From positions 1-64,000 of the forward strand of contig JAFECB010000016.1 in NCBI GenBank assembly GCA_018242365.1: a stretch of 64,000 nt of DNA, in the 5' to 3' direction. How positions within the stretch are numbered: the first letter of the stretch is position 1; every line of letters starts with the position of its first letter. A program made the position numbers and the translations under genes. This DNA comes from Pseudomonadota bacterium. Lineage in GTDB: Bacteria; Pseudomonadota; Gammaproteobacteria; Xanthomonadales; Xanthomonadaceae. Under the pieces are notes generated by a model. It worked only from the letters and a program-made list of their open reading frames with translations, was not told the origin of the DNA and ran no database searches. Below, in pieces: positions 38,254-46,800 of the stretch.

Positions 38254-39552
38254 ATGGGGTTTCATCCGGAGTGGTCGGAAATTGCCGCGTGGATCGCACG
38301 CAGCGAGCGGATTTTCGTAAAGAAACTATCCCGCAACGATTGCTCTTGGGCAGATCATCCCGGGAGCCATCAATCAGGCATCTACATTCCGAGTGCGATT
38401 CAGGAGTCCGGATTCTTTCCGGAACTTGGGAACACAAATCCCGACAAACCGCATGTCTACGACACTTTTTTCGAAACGCTGTGGCCCGCGTCAGGCGAGA
38501 TACGTCAGTCGCGACTCAAGCACTATTCGAACAAGGGGCGGGAGTTTCATTTCACTCGTCTTCCGAAAGAGCAGTTTTCCGGTCTCTCTCCCGCATCACT
38601 CTTGCTTGGCGGGCTGCTGAATGTGCCGGTGGAGAGCGCCAGGCACTGGTTCATAGTCGTGGACTCGGTGAGTGAAGCTGCAGAGATCATCGAAAGCGCC
38701 TTTTCGCTGCAGACCGATTTCCATTTCGACCTGTTCGCGTCTAATGTCGTCAACAGTGCTTTGGATGAGGAAGCGACGCTCATCGCGGAACTGACGGCTG
38801 CACTGCGTGACGGCTCGATCGACACTTACATCGCTCGGCAGGATCTGCCACGACCGGAACAGCTCGCCGCGCAAGCACAGACGGAGTGGCTGGCGCAGCA
38901 TCGTCATGGCTCGCTCGACCCGTTCGCCATCGACGCCCCCGGCGACGCTGTCATGCGCATCAGTCGCGACATCGAGTATGCGCTGTACAAGCGCGCGGAA
39001 CTGCGCCAGCGTGCCGCGCAAGTGGCCGGATTGCTGTTGCGCGGAAAAGATCCGGTGTCCGATCTGGTGCGCGGATTCGGGCAACTCGATGGCCTGTTTC
39101 TCAGTGCGGCGCAGACACGCAAGAGCCGCGCCGGCCGCTCGTTCGAGCAGCATGTGCAGCGCCTGCTGGTCGATGGGCGCATTCGCCATCAGGCGCAAGT
39201 GGTGCTGGGCGGGCGTCGTCCCGATTTCGTGCTGCCCGATGTGGCCACGCTCAACCGGGCACAGAATCGGGAGACGTTGATTCTCTCGCTCAAGACCACC
39301 CTGCGCGAACGCTGGAAACAGTTGGGGCTGGAGCGGCCGCATGCGCCGGTGTTCCTGGCGACCGTGGATGACCGCGTATCCACCGAGGCCATCGAGGAGA
39401 TGGCCCGCAACGGCATCGTGCTTGTGGTGCCGGAATCTTTGAAGAAGTCGAAGGAGGCCGTGTACGAAACGCAGATGCAGGTGATCAGCTTCCGGCATTT
39501 TTTCGATCAGGAAATTCGCGCACGCCGGCCTGCCTTGCTGCTGGCGGGTTGA
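38254..39552 (+). CDS. EcoRII-like type II restriction endonuclease (N-terminal effector plus PD-(D/E)XK domain)
   Basis: A 432-residue protein. The N-terminal part (residues 1-180) has FVKKLSRNDC and HQSGIYIPSA, matching the EcoRII N-terminal effector domain that makes the enzyme type IIE. The C-terminal part (about 215-432) matches EcoRII-C: RKSRAGRSFEQHVQRLL, GGRRPDFVLPD and LSLKTTLRERWKQ (PD-DxK core around residues 320-350). The likely target is CCWGG or a close variant. The N-terminal half is GC-poorer (48-57% in sampled 60-base lines) than the C-terminal half (about 72%). It is the last gene of the operon, and a terminator follows. Confidence 0.9.
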   Translation: MGFHPEWSEIAAWIARSERIFVKKLSRNDCSWADHPGSHQSGIYIPSAIQESGFFPELGNTNPDKPHVYDTFFETLWPASGEIRQSRLKHYSNKGREFHFTRLPKEQFSGLSPASLLLGGLLNVPVESARHWFIVVDSVSEAAEIIESAFSLQTDFHFDLFASNVVNSALDEEATLIAELTAALRDGSIDTYIARQDLPRPEQLAAQAQTEWLAQHRHGSLDPFAIDAPGDAVMRISRDIEYALYKRAELRQRAAQVAGLLLRGKDPVSDLVRGFGQLDGLFLSAAQTRKSRAGRSFEQHVQRLLVDGRIRHQAQVVLGGRRPDFVLPDVATLNRAQNRETLILSLKTTLRERWKQLGLERPHAPVFLATVDDRVSTEAIEEMARNGIVLVVPESLKKSKEAVYETQMQVISFRHFFDQEIRARRPALLLAG

Positions 39553-39586
39553 AGCCTAGAGGCGGTTGGCCCAAGGGGCGCAATGC

Positions 39587-39615
39587 AAAACGGCCCGCAT
39601 CGCTGCGGGCCGTTT
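39587..39615 (+). terminator. Intrinsic terminator after the restriction-modification operon
   Basis: AACGGCCCGCA-TCGC-TGCGGGCCGTT forms an 11-bp perfect stem flanked by A and T runs (AAAA before, TTT after). It begins 34 bases after the nuclease stop codon. Confidence 0.88.
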
Positions 39616-39632
39616 CGGTGTCGCCGGGAGAG

Positions 39633-39726
39633 GTCGCGCCCCGGTGGTGCGCTCCTACGGCTGAGGGTCGCGCCCCGGTGGTGCGCTCCTACATTTGAGA
39701 ATCGCGCCCCGGTGGTGCGCTCCTAC
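39633..39726 (-). repeat. Three tandem GTAG-type REP repeats
   Basis: The 26-base unit ending GGTGGTGCGCTCCTAC on the plus strand occurs at 39633-39658, 39667-39692 and 39701-39726, separated by 8 bases each. On the minus strand each reads GTAGGAGCGCACCACCGGGG. All three have the same orientation. The third overlaps the end of metK, and its TAG is the metK stop codon. Confidence 0.88.
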
Positions 39727-40934
39727 AGTTTGGCGGCCTTGCGCAGGGCGTCGGCCTTGTCGGTCTTTTCCCACGAGAACGCAGTGGCCTTGTGCTTCTT
39801 GCCGGCGCCGTCGGTGTAGCTGACTTCCTTGGGCTTGCGGCCGAAGTGGCCGTAGCTGGCGGTGGCCTGATAGACCGGGTGGATCAGGTCGAGCATCTGG
39901 ATGATGCCGTAGGGGCGCAGGTCGAAATGGGCGCGGATCAGCTTTTCGATCTGCGCATCGGGAATCCTGCCGGTGCCGAAGGTGGTCACCGAGATGCTGG
40001 TCGGCTGGGCCACGCCAATCGCGTAGCTGACCTGCACTTCGCACTTGTCGGCAAGCCCGGCGGCAACGATGTTCTTGGCCACGTAGCGCGCCGCGTAGGC
40101 CGCGCTGCGATCGACCTTGGACGGATCCTTGCCGGAGAACGCGCCGCCGCCGTGGCGGGCCATGCCGCCGTAGGTGTCGACGATGATCTTGCGCCCGGTC
40201 AGGCCGCAGTCGCCGACCGGGCCGCCGATCACGAACTTGCCGGTCGGGTTGATGTGCACCTTGTTCTTCGGCAGCGCGTCCAGCCACTTCTTCGGCAGCA
40301 CCGGGGCGAGGATGTGCGCGCGCACGGCCTCGACGAGGTCCTTCTGCTTGATGTCGGGATCGTGCTGGGTGGACAGCACCACCGCGTCGAGGCCTTCGAT
40401 CTTGCCGTCGCTGCCGTAGGCCAGCGTGACCTGCGACTTGGCATCCGGGCGCAGCCACTTCAGCTTGCCGGCGCGGCGCACCTTGGATTGCTGCTCGACC
40501 AGCCGATGGCTGTAATAGATCGGCGCGGGCATGTATTCCGGCGCTTCATTGCAGGCATAGCCGAACATCAGGCCCTGATCGCCCGCGCCCTGATCTTCCG
40601 GCTTCTTGCGGTCCACACCCTGATTGATGTCGGGCGACTGCTTGCCGAGCATGTTGATGATGGCGCAGGTGTGGCCATCGAAGCCGACGGTGGAATTGTT
40701 GTAGCCGATGTCGTTGATGACCTTGCGCGCCAGCGCCTCGATGTCCACCCATGCGCTGGTCGTCACCTCGCCGGCAACGATCGCCGCGCCGGTCTTCACC
40801 AGCGTCTCGCAGGCCACGCGGGCGTGCTTGTCCTGCGCCAGGATGGCGTCCAGCACCGCATCGGAAATCTGGTCCGCGAGCTTGTCCGGATGGCCTTCGG
40901 ACACCGATTCGGAGGTGAACAGATAGTTCGACAT
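39723..40934 (-). CDS. metK: S-adenosylmethionine synthetase
   Basis: A 403-residue enzyme from the ATG at 40934 ([18 protein letters not shown]). Signature blocks: [15 protein letters not shown] (ATP site), [44 protein letters not shown] and the methionine-binding FGTGRIPD region. It makes SAM from methionine and ATP and so feeds the cycle closed by ahcY and metF. The stop codon TAG is inside a GTAG REP. A TATGAT at 40975-40980 (minus strand) could be its -10 box. I found no SAM riboswitch in the leader. Confidence 0.97.
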   Translation of the reverse strand: MSNYLFTSESVSEGHPDKLADQISDAVLDAILAQDKHARVACETLVKTGAAIVAGEVTTSAWVDIEALARKVINDIGYNNSTVGFDGHTCAIINMLGKQSPDINQGVDRKKPEDQGAGDQGLMFGYACNEAPEYMPAPIYYSHRLVEQQSKVRRAGKLKWLRPDAKSQVTLAYGSDGKIEGLDAVVLSTQHDPDIKQKDLVEAVRAHILAPVLPKKWLDALPKNKVHINPTGKFVIGGPVGDCGLTGRKIIVDTYGGMARHGGGAFSGKDPSKVDRSAAYAARYVAKNIVAAGLADKCEVQVSYAIGVAQPTSISVTTFGTGRIPDAQIEKLIRAHFDLRPYGIIQMLDLIHPVYQATASYGHFGRKPKEVSYTDGAGKKHKATAFSWEKTDKADALRKAAKL

Positions 40935-41061
40935 CGCGTTATATCCCTGTATTCGGATGAAAAGATGGGCGCGCATCATACCGCGATGCGCCGGTGCGTG
41001 CATCTTGCCCCACCCGGCGATGCCTTGCATTCAGGTGAGGCTGGTCGGCTAGCATCCCCGG

Positions 41062-42120
41062 ATGGATTCGATCACCCATTTGTTCTATGGCGGCGTCATC
41101 TGTGCCGCCATCGCACCGAAGGCGCACCGCCGCGCCGCGCTGCTGGCCGGGGCCGCACTGAACACGTTGCCGGATCTGGACGTGTTGCCGCTACAGCTGT
41201 GCGATGACCCGATCATGCGGATGACATGGCACCGCGCTGCCACACATTCATGGCTGCTGCTGCCGCTGCTGGCATGGGCGATCTGGTGGTGGTTCCGTCG
41301 CCGTGGCGGGCGGGTGGCCGAGGCGCCGACGCGCTGGTGGTGGGCGATCTTTCTGTGCCTGATGGCGCATCCGTTGCTGGACAGCTTCACCATCTACGGC
41401 ACGCAGCTGTTCTGGCCGCTGCCGTTGCCGCCGCTGATGTGGGGCAGTCTGTTCATCGTCGATCCGCTGTTCACCTTGCCTTGGCTGCTGGCGTTCGTGC
41501 TCGCCATGATCGCCGGCCAGCGGCGTTGGGGAAGCCGTGCGCTTGTGGCAGGGCTGGCGTTGGGCGTGGGCTATCTCGGCTGGTCGCTGCTCGCGAAGGC
41601 GCTGGTCGAACGCAAGGCCGATCACGCGCTGGCGGCGATGGGCCTTGCGGATGCGCCACGTTTCTCGGTGCCGATGCCGCTGAACACGTTGCTTTGGCGT
41701 GAAGTGGCGATGACGCCGGACGGTTATGTCGAAGGCTTCCGCTCGCTGGTGGCCGATCACGGGCCGATGCCCTTCACGTTCCATCCTTCCGACACCACCG
41801 CGCTGCATGCCGCCAATCAGGTGCCTGCGGTGCAACGATTGGATTGGTTCACCCACGGATTTGTCGGGGCACGGGTGGTCGATGGGACGCTGGTGCTCGA
41901 TGACCTGCGCATGGGGAATGCGCCGGAGTATTTTTTCAGTTTCGCGGTGGCGAAGCGGCGAGGGCCAGGCTGGGTGGCGATACCGGTGACGTCGGTTCGC
42001 TCGCCATCACGAAACATTGGAGCGCAGTGGACTGCGGTTTGGCAGCGAATCTGGACGCCGCCGGATCAGGCCGCGACCGGCAAGTCCGGTGCGACGCCTG
42101 CAGCCAGCGCATCGAAATAA
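41062..42120 (+). CDS. Membrane-bound metal-dependent hydrolase (YdjM/DUF457-like)
   Basis: A 352-residue protein. The N-terminal membrane part has metal-ligand-like motifs MDSITHLFYGGV, LNTLPDLDVLP, WHRAATHSWLL and MAHPLLDSFTIYGTQLFW, plus several hydrophobic segments (up to about residue 185). The soluble remainder includes FHPSDTTALHAAN and LRMGNAPEYFFSFAVAKR. This fits the YdjM-type inner-membrane hydrolases with conserved His/Asp, whose substrate is unknown. It converges with dusB, and the 3' ends overlap by 55 bases. Confidence 0.83.
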   Translation: MDSITHLFYGGVICAAIAPKAHRRAALLAGAALNTLPDLDVLPLQLCDDPIMRMTWHRAATHSWLLLPLLAWAIWWWFRRRGGRVAEAPTRWWWAIFLCLMAHPLLDSFTIYGTQLFWPLPLPPLMWGSLFIVDPLFTLPWLLAFVLAMIAGQRRWGSRALVAGLALGVGYLGWSLLAKALVERKADHALAAMGLADAPRFSVPMPLNTLLWREVAMTPDGYVEGFRSLVADHGPMPFTFHPSDTTALHAANQVPAVQRLDWFTHGFVGARVVDGTLVLDDLRMGNAPEYFFSFAVAKRRGPGWVAIPVTSVRSPSRNIGAQWTAVWQRIWTPPDQAATGKSGATPAASASK

Positions 42121-43064
42121 TCGCGCGTCAGGTGCAATTGTTCTTCGGCCGTCTGCGCACGATTGACCACGGCGCGGAAGGCCGCATTCTCGGGGCGATC
42201 CTTCGCATACCAGCCGAGGTGCTTGCGGGCGATGCGCACGCCGGATTCTTCGCCGTAATGCGCATGCAAGGCGCGCAGGTGGGCCAGCAGGATCTCGCAG
42301 ATGTCCGCCAAACTCGGATCGGGAAGGCGTTCGCCGGTGGCGAGGAAATGCCCCATCTGTCCCAGCAGCCACGGCCGTCCTTGCGCGGCGCGACCGACCA
42401 TCACCGCATCGGCGCCGGTGGCGTTCAACACGAAGGCGGCCTTGTCCGGCGAGTCGATATCGCCATTGGCGATCACCGGAATGTTCAGCAAGGTCTTGAT
42501 CTGCGCGATGGTGTCGTATTCGGCAATGCCGGTGTAGTGCTGGTCGCGGGTGCGGCCGTGCACCGCCAGCGCGGCGATGCCGGCGTCTTCGGCAATCCGG
42601 GCGATTTCGGGCGCGTTCTTGTTGTGCGCATCCCAACCGGTTCTGATCTTCAACGTCACCGGCACGCTGACTGCACGCACCACCGCGGCGACGATGCGCC
42701 CGACCAGCAACGGGTCGCGCATCAAGGCACTGCCGGCCAGCACATTGCAGACCTTCTTGGCCGGGCAGCCCATGTTGATGTCGATGATCTGCGCGCCGTG
42801 ATCGACGTTGTAGCGCGCGGCCTCGGCCATGGCGAGCGGATCGGTACCGGCGATCTGCACGCTGATCGGATCCGGCTCGCCGGCATGGTCCATCCGCGTG
42901 CGTGATTTGGCAGTGCTCCAGAAGCGCGGATCGGAAATGGTCATCTCCGATACCGCCAGCCCCGCACCCAGCCGCTTGACCAACAGCCGAAAGGGTTTAT
43001 CGGTCACGCCGGCCATCGGGGCCAGCACGACCGCCGGCTGGATGCTGTAGGGGCCGATCTGCAT
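42066..43064 (-). CDS. dusB: tRNA-dihydrouridine synthase DusB
   Basis: A 332-residue FMN protein with the Dus core: IQPAVVLAPMAGVTDKPFRLL, ISVQIAGTDPLAMAEAA, INMGCPAKKVCNVLAGSAL (catalytic Cys), KIRTGWD, LAVHGRTRDQHYTG and VIANGDIDSPDKA. DusB reduces uridine 17 of tRNAs. The sequence lacks the C-terminal features of DusA and DusC. The 3' end overlaps the convergent membrane hydrolase gene by 55 bases. In many gammaproteobacteria dusB precedes fis, but no fis is seen here. Confidence 0.95.
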   Translation of the reverse strand: MQIGPYSIQPAVVLAPMAGVTDKPFRLLVKRLGAGLAVSEMTISDPRFWSTAKSRTRMDHAGEPDPISVQIAGTDPLAMAEAARYNVDHGAQIIDINMGCPAKKVCNVLAGSALMRDPLLVGRIVAAVVRAVSVPVTLKIRTGWDAHNKNAPEIARIAEDAGIAALAVHGRTRDQHYTGIAEYDTIAQIKTLLNIPVIANGDIDSPDKAAFVLNATGADAVMVGRAAQGRPWLLGQMGHFLATGERLPDPSLADICEILLAHLRALHAHYGEESGVRIARKHLGWYAKDRPENAAFRAVVNRAQTAEEQLHLTRDYFDALAAGVAPDLPVAA

Positions 43065-43125
43065 CGGCGCATTGTACCGGCAGGTCGGGCCTGCCCTTGC
43101 GCCGATCAGCTGCGTTGCGGAGCGA

Positions 43126-43198
43126 CATCGCGCCCCTGCGGTGCGCTCCTGCCACAGCAGTTGCGGAATGAAATCGCGCCCCTGCGGTGCGCTCCTAC
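43126..43198 (-). repeat. Two tandem GTAG-type REP repeats
   Basis: Plus-strand units ATCGCGCCCCTGCGGTGCGC end at 43152 (second half CTCCTGC) and at 43198 (CTCCTAC). On the minus strand they read GTAGGAGCGCACCGCAGGGG. They are direct repeats about 45 bases apart. The TAG of the second is the stop codon of dps. Confidence 0.85.
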
Positions 43199-43761
43199 TG
43201 CAACAGCGAACGCAGCATCCAGGCGTACTTCTCGTGGGTCTGCAGGCGCTGGGTCAGCAGGTCTTCGGTGGGGGCATCGTCGGCGTCATCGGCCACGTCC
43301 AGGGCCACCCGCGCGGTGCGGCAGAGCGCTTCGTTGCCGTCCACCAATTGCTGCACCATCTCGTGCCAGGCCGGTGCCGCCGTCATCCCGGGTTCTTCCC
43401 GGATCGTCGTCAGGCGGGCGAATTCGGCGTAGCTGCCGGGGGCGTTGAAGCCCAATGCGCGGATGCGCTCGGCGATGGCGTCCAGTGCCGCCCACTGCTC
43501 GGTGTACTGCGCCTCGAACATGGTGTGCAGGGCGTTGAACATCGGCCCGGTCACGTTCCAGTGGAAGTTGTGGGTCTTCAGGTACAGGGTGTAGGCGTCG
43601 GCAAGCACATGCGCCAGCCCGGCGGCGATGTCGGCGCGGTCCTTGGCGTTGATGCCGATGTCGATGGCCGGGCTGGCTGCGGGTGGTGCCTTGGCGGGCT
43701 TGCCCGTGCTTGTGGGCTGGCTGCTGGTCTTGCTGCTGGATTTGTTGCCGGATTTGGCCAT
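43195..43761 (-). CDS. dps: Dps-family DNA-binding/ferritin-like protein
   Basis: A 188-residue protein from the ATG at 43761 (MAKSGNKSSSKTSSQ), preceded by GGAG at good distance; the ATG at 43773 lacks such a site. The Ser/Thr/Lys/Ala-rich N-terminus (about 1-35) is a probable DNA-binding tail. The Dps core follows with LKTHNFHWNVTGPMFNALHTMFEAQY and WAALDAIAERIRALG, giving the inter-subunit ferroxidase residues. It stores iron and shields DNA in stress. The stop codon is supplied by a GTAG REP. Confidence 0.93.
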   Translation of the reverse strand: MAKSGNKSSSKTSSQPTSTGKPAKAPPAASPAIDIGINAKDRADIAAGLAHVLADAYTLYLKTHNFHWNVTGPMFNALHTMFEAQYTEQWAALDAIAERIRALGFNAPGSYAEFARLTTIREEPGMTAAPAWHEMVQQLVDGNEALCRTARVALDVADDADDAPTEDLLTQRLQTHEKYAWMLRSLLQ

Positions 43762-43854
43762 GACGGTCTCCATTGCGCGCAGGGTGCGGGCTTGTTGCGA
43801 CAATACGCGCAAACCACGCGCGCTTGAAATTGAAAATACTGCTGCTTTCGATAG

Positions 43855-46800
43855 ATGGGGACTGTTGACGCCAACGCCAAGCCATACACTGAACCTGCAT
43901 TCAGACAGGCCCGGCGCGCCATCGATACCGCGCTGACTCGCGACCGCGGCCGCCTGCTGGGGCTGCTGGGCAAGTGGCAGGGCAAGCCAGCCGATGCGGC
44001 GCTGCAGGCGGTGTTTTCGCAAAAACTGCAGGCTTCGATTGCAGAGCGCGAGCGCCGTGCGGCGCAGTTGCCAAGCGCGCAGGTGGCGGAAGACTTGCCG
44101 ATTGCCGCGCATGCCGAGGACATCGTCGCGCTGATCCGCAAGCACCAAGTCGTGGTGATCGCTGGCGAGACCGGCAGCGGCAAGACCACGCAATTGCCCA
44201 AGCTATGCCTGGCCGCTGGGCGCGGAGCAGCGGGCGTCATTGGCTGCACCCAACCACGGCGACTGGCCGCGCGTTCGGTGGCGCGGCGGGTGGCGGAGGA
44301 GTTGCAGGTGCCGCTGGGCGGTGCGGTGGGCTTTCAGGTACGTTTCAACGATGCCGTCAGCGAGCAGACCGCGATCAAGTTCATGACCGACGGCATCCTG
44401 CTGGCGGAAATCCAGAACGACCGCTGGCTGTCGAAGTACGACACCCTGATCATCGACGAGGCGCACGAGCGCAGCCTCAATATCGATTTCCTGCTTGGCT
44501 TTCTCAAGCAATTGCTGCCGCGCCGGCCTGATCTGAAATTGGTCGTCACTTCGGCCACCATCGATACCGAGCGCTTCGCTGCGCATTTTGGTGGTGCGCC
44601 GGTGGTGCAGGTGGAGGGGCGTGGCTATCCGGTGGAGCTGCGTTATCGGCCGCTGGATGAAATGGTGTCAGGGACAATTTCCGGCGATGCGAAGGCAATC
44701 GGTCGTACAAGTCGCGAAATTGTCCCTGACACCATTTCCGGCATCGTTGCCGCCTGCGACGAAATCCAGCGCGAAAAAGGCATCGGCGATGTGCTGGTGT
44801 TTCTGCCTGGCGAGCGCGAAATCCGCGATGCGCATCAGGCACTGGAGAAGCGCAAATATCGCCACACCGAAGTGCTGCCGCTGTATGCGCGGCTGTCGGC
44901 CAAGGATCAGGATCGGGTGTTCCATCCCGGCCCGCAGCGGCGGATCGTGCTGGCCACCAATGTTGCGGAAACCTCGCTGACGGTGCCGCGCATCCACTAC
45001 GTGATCGACCCCGGCGTGGCCCGCATCAAGCGCTACAGCCCGCGGCAGAAATTGGATCGCCTGCATATCGAAGACATCTCGCAGGCCAGTGCCAATCAGC
45101 GCGCCGGCCGCTGCGGGCGGATCGAGCCGGGCGTGTGCATTCGCCTGTATTCCGAAGCGGATTTCCAGTCTCGCGCAGAATTTACCGATCCGGAAATCCG
45201 CCGCGCCGCATTGGCCGGGGTGATCCTGCGAATGCTGGCGCTTGGCCTGGGCGAGATCGAAAAGTTTCCGTTTCTGGAGCCGCCGGATTCGCGTGCAATT
45301 GCCGATGGCTGGCAACACTTGAATGAGCTGGGCGCGGTCGATGGCGAGCGCAGGCTCACCGCGATCGGCAGGACGATGGCCAAGCTGCCGGTGGATGTGA
45401 AGCTTTCGCGCATGCTGGTCGCCGCTCAGGCGCACAGCGTGTTGCCGGACGTGCTGGTGATCGCCAGTTTCCTCGGCGTGCAGGACCCGCGCGAGCGCCC
45501 GGCCGATGCCCGCGCCGCCGCCGATGCCGCGCATGCGCTATTTGCCGATCCCAAGTCGGAATTCATCGGCATTCTCAAGCTGTGGCAGGGCTATCGCGAA
45601 GCGCACGAAGCGATGACCCAGTCGCAGTTGCGTAAATGGGCCGACAAGCACTTCCTTGGCTTCCTGCGCCTGCGCGAATGGTGGGAGCTGCACCGGCAGT
45701 TGAAGCTGCAGTGCGAAGAGCTGGGCTGGAGGACGACGGTCGAAGCCGCGGCGGATTACACCCTGCTGCACCGCGCCCTGATCGCCGGCCTTCCGAGCCA
45801 GATTGGCCATCGCACCGAGAAGGGCCAGTTCGACGGCCCGCGTGGGCGCAAGTTCGCGCTGTTCCCCGGCTCCAAACTGGCCAGCAAACCACCGCCTTGG
45901 CTGCTCTCGGCCAATCTGCTGGATACCGAGAAAGTCTGGGCATTGACCAATGCCGCGATCGAGCCGGATTGGGCGATTGCCGAGCTGCCGCATCTGCTGG
46001 CGCGCCGCCCGCACGACCCGCACTGGTCGCGGGCGCAGGGTCGGGTGCTGGGCAGCGAACAGATCAGCTTGTTCGGGCTGGTACTGGCGCCGAAAAAACC
46101 GATCCACTACGGCGCGCTGTTCCCGGAAGAGTCGCGCAATATCTTCGTGCGCGAGGCGCTGCTGACGGGCGAGATCAATACCCGCTGCGCGTTCCTGCCG
46201 CGCAACCTGCGCACGCTGGAGCTGGCGCAGCAGGAGGAGGCCAAGCAGCGCCGGGTCGGCCTCGTGGTCGATGAGGACTGGCAGGCGCGCTGGTATCTGG
46301 ATCGGTTGCCCGCGCATGTGCACAACGCGCAGGCACTGGATGCGTGGTTCGGCAAGTTGTCGAAGGAGCAAAAGGCGGCGCTGGAATGGAGCCGCGATGA
46401 ACTGCTGGTGGCCGACCAAGCCGATGCCGCGCGCTTCCCCGCCTATCTGGCATTGGGTGATGCGCGATTGGCCGTGCAGTACCGCTTCGAACCGGGTGCG
46501 GTGGACGATGGCATGACCGTGGCGGTGCCGCTGCATCTGCTGGGTGCGCTGGATGCCGCAAGGCTGTCGTGGTTGGCACCAGGTTTTATCGAAGACAAGG
46601 CGACGGCGTTGATCAAGTCGCTGCCGAAGGCGCTGCGGCGCGGTTTCGTGCCGGCGCCGGACTTTGCCCGCGCCTTTGCCGAGGCGCACCCGCGGCCCGA
46701 AGCCGATAGCTTGGAAGGGGCGCTGGCACGATTCCTCAAGAAGCTTTCCGGTGTCGATGTGGGCGCGCTGGAGTTCGATACGTCGAGTCTCGATGCCCAT

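Noticed and set aside
39633..39726. Possible short CRISPR array (three regular repeats)
   Set aside because: The spacers are only 8 bases, the units match REP repeats found elsewhere in the window, and no cas gene is near.
40935..41061. SAM riboswitch upstream of metK
   Set aside because: I looked for SAM-I, SAM-II and SAM-IV type cores in the 127-base leader and found no matching stems; only a possible -10 box is there.
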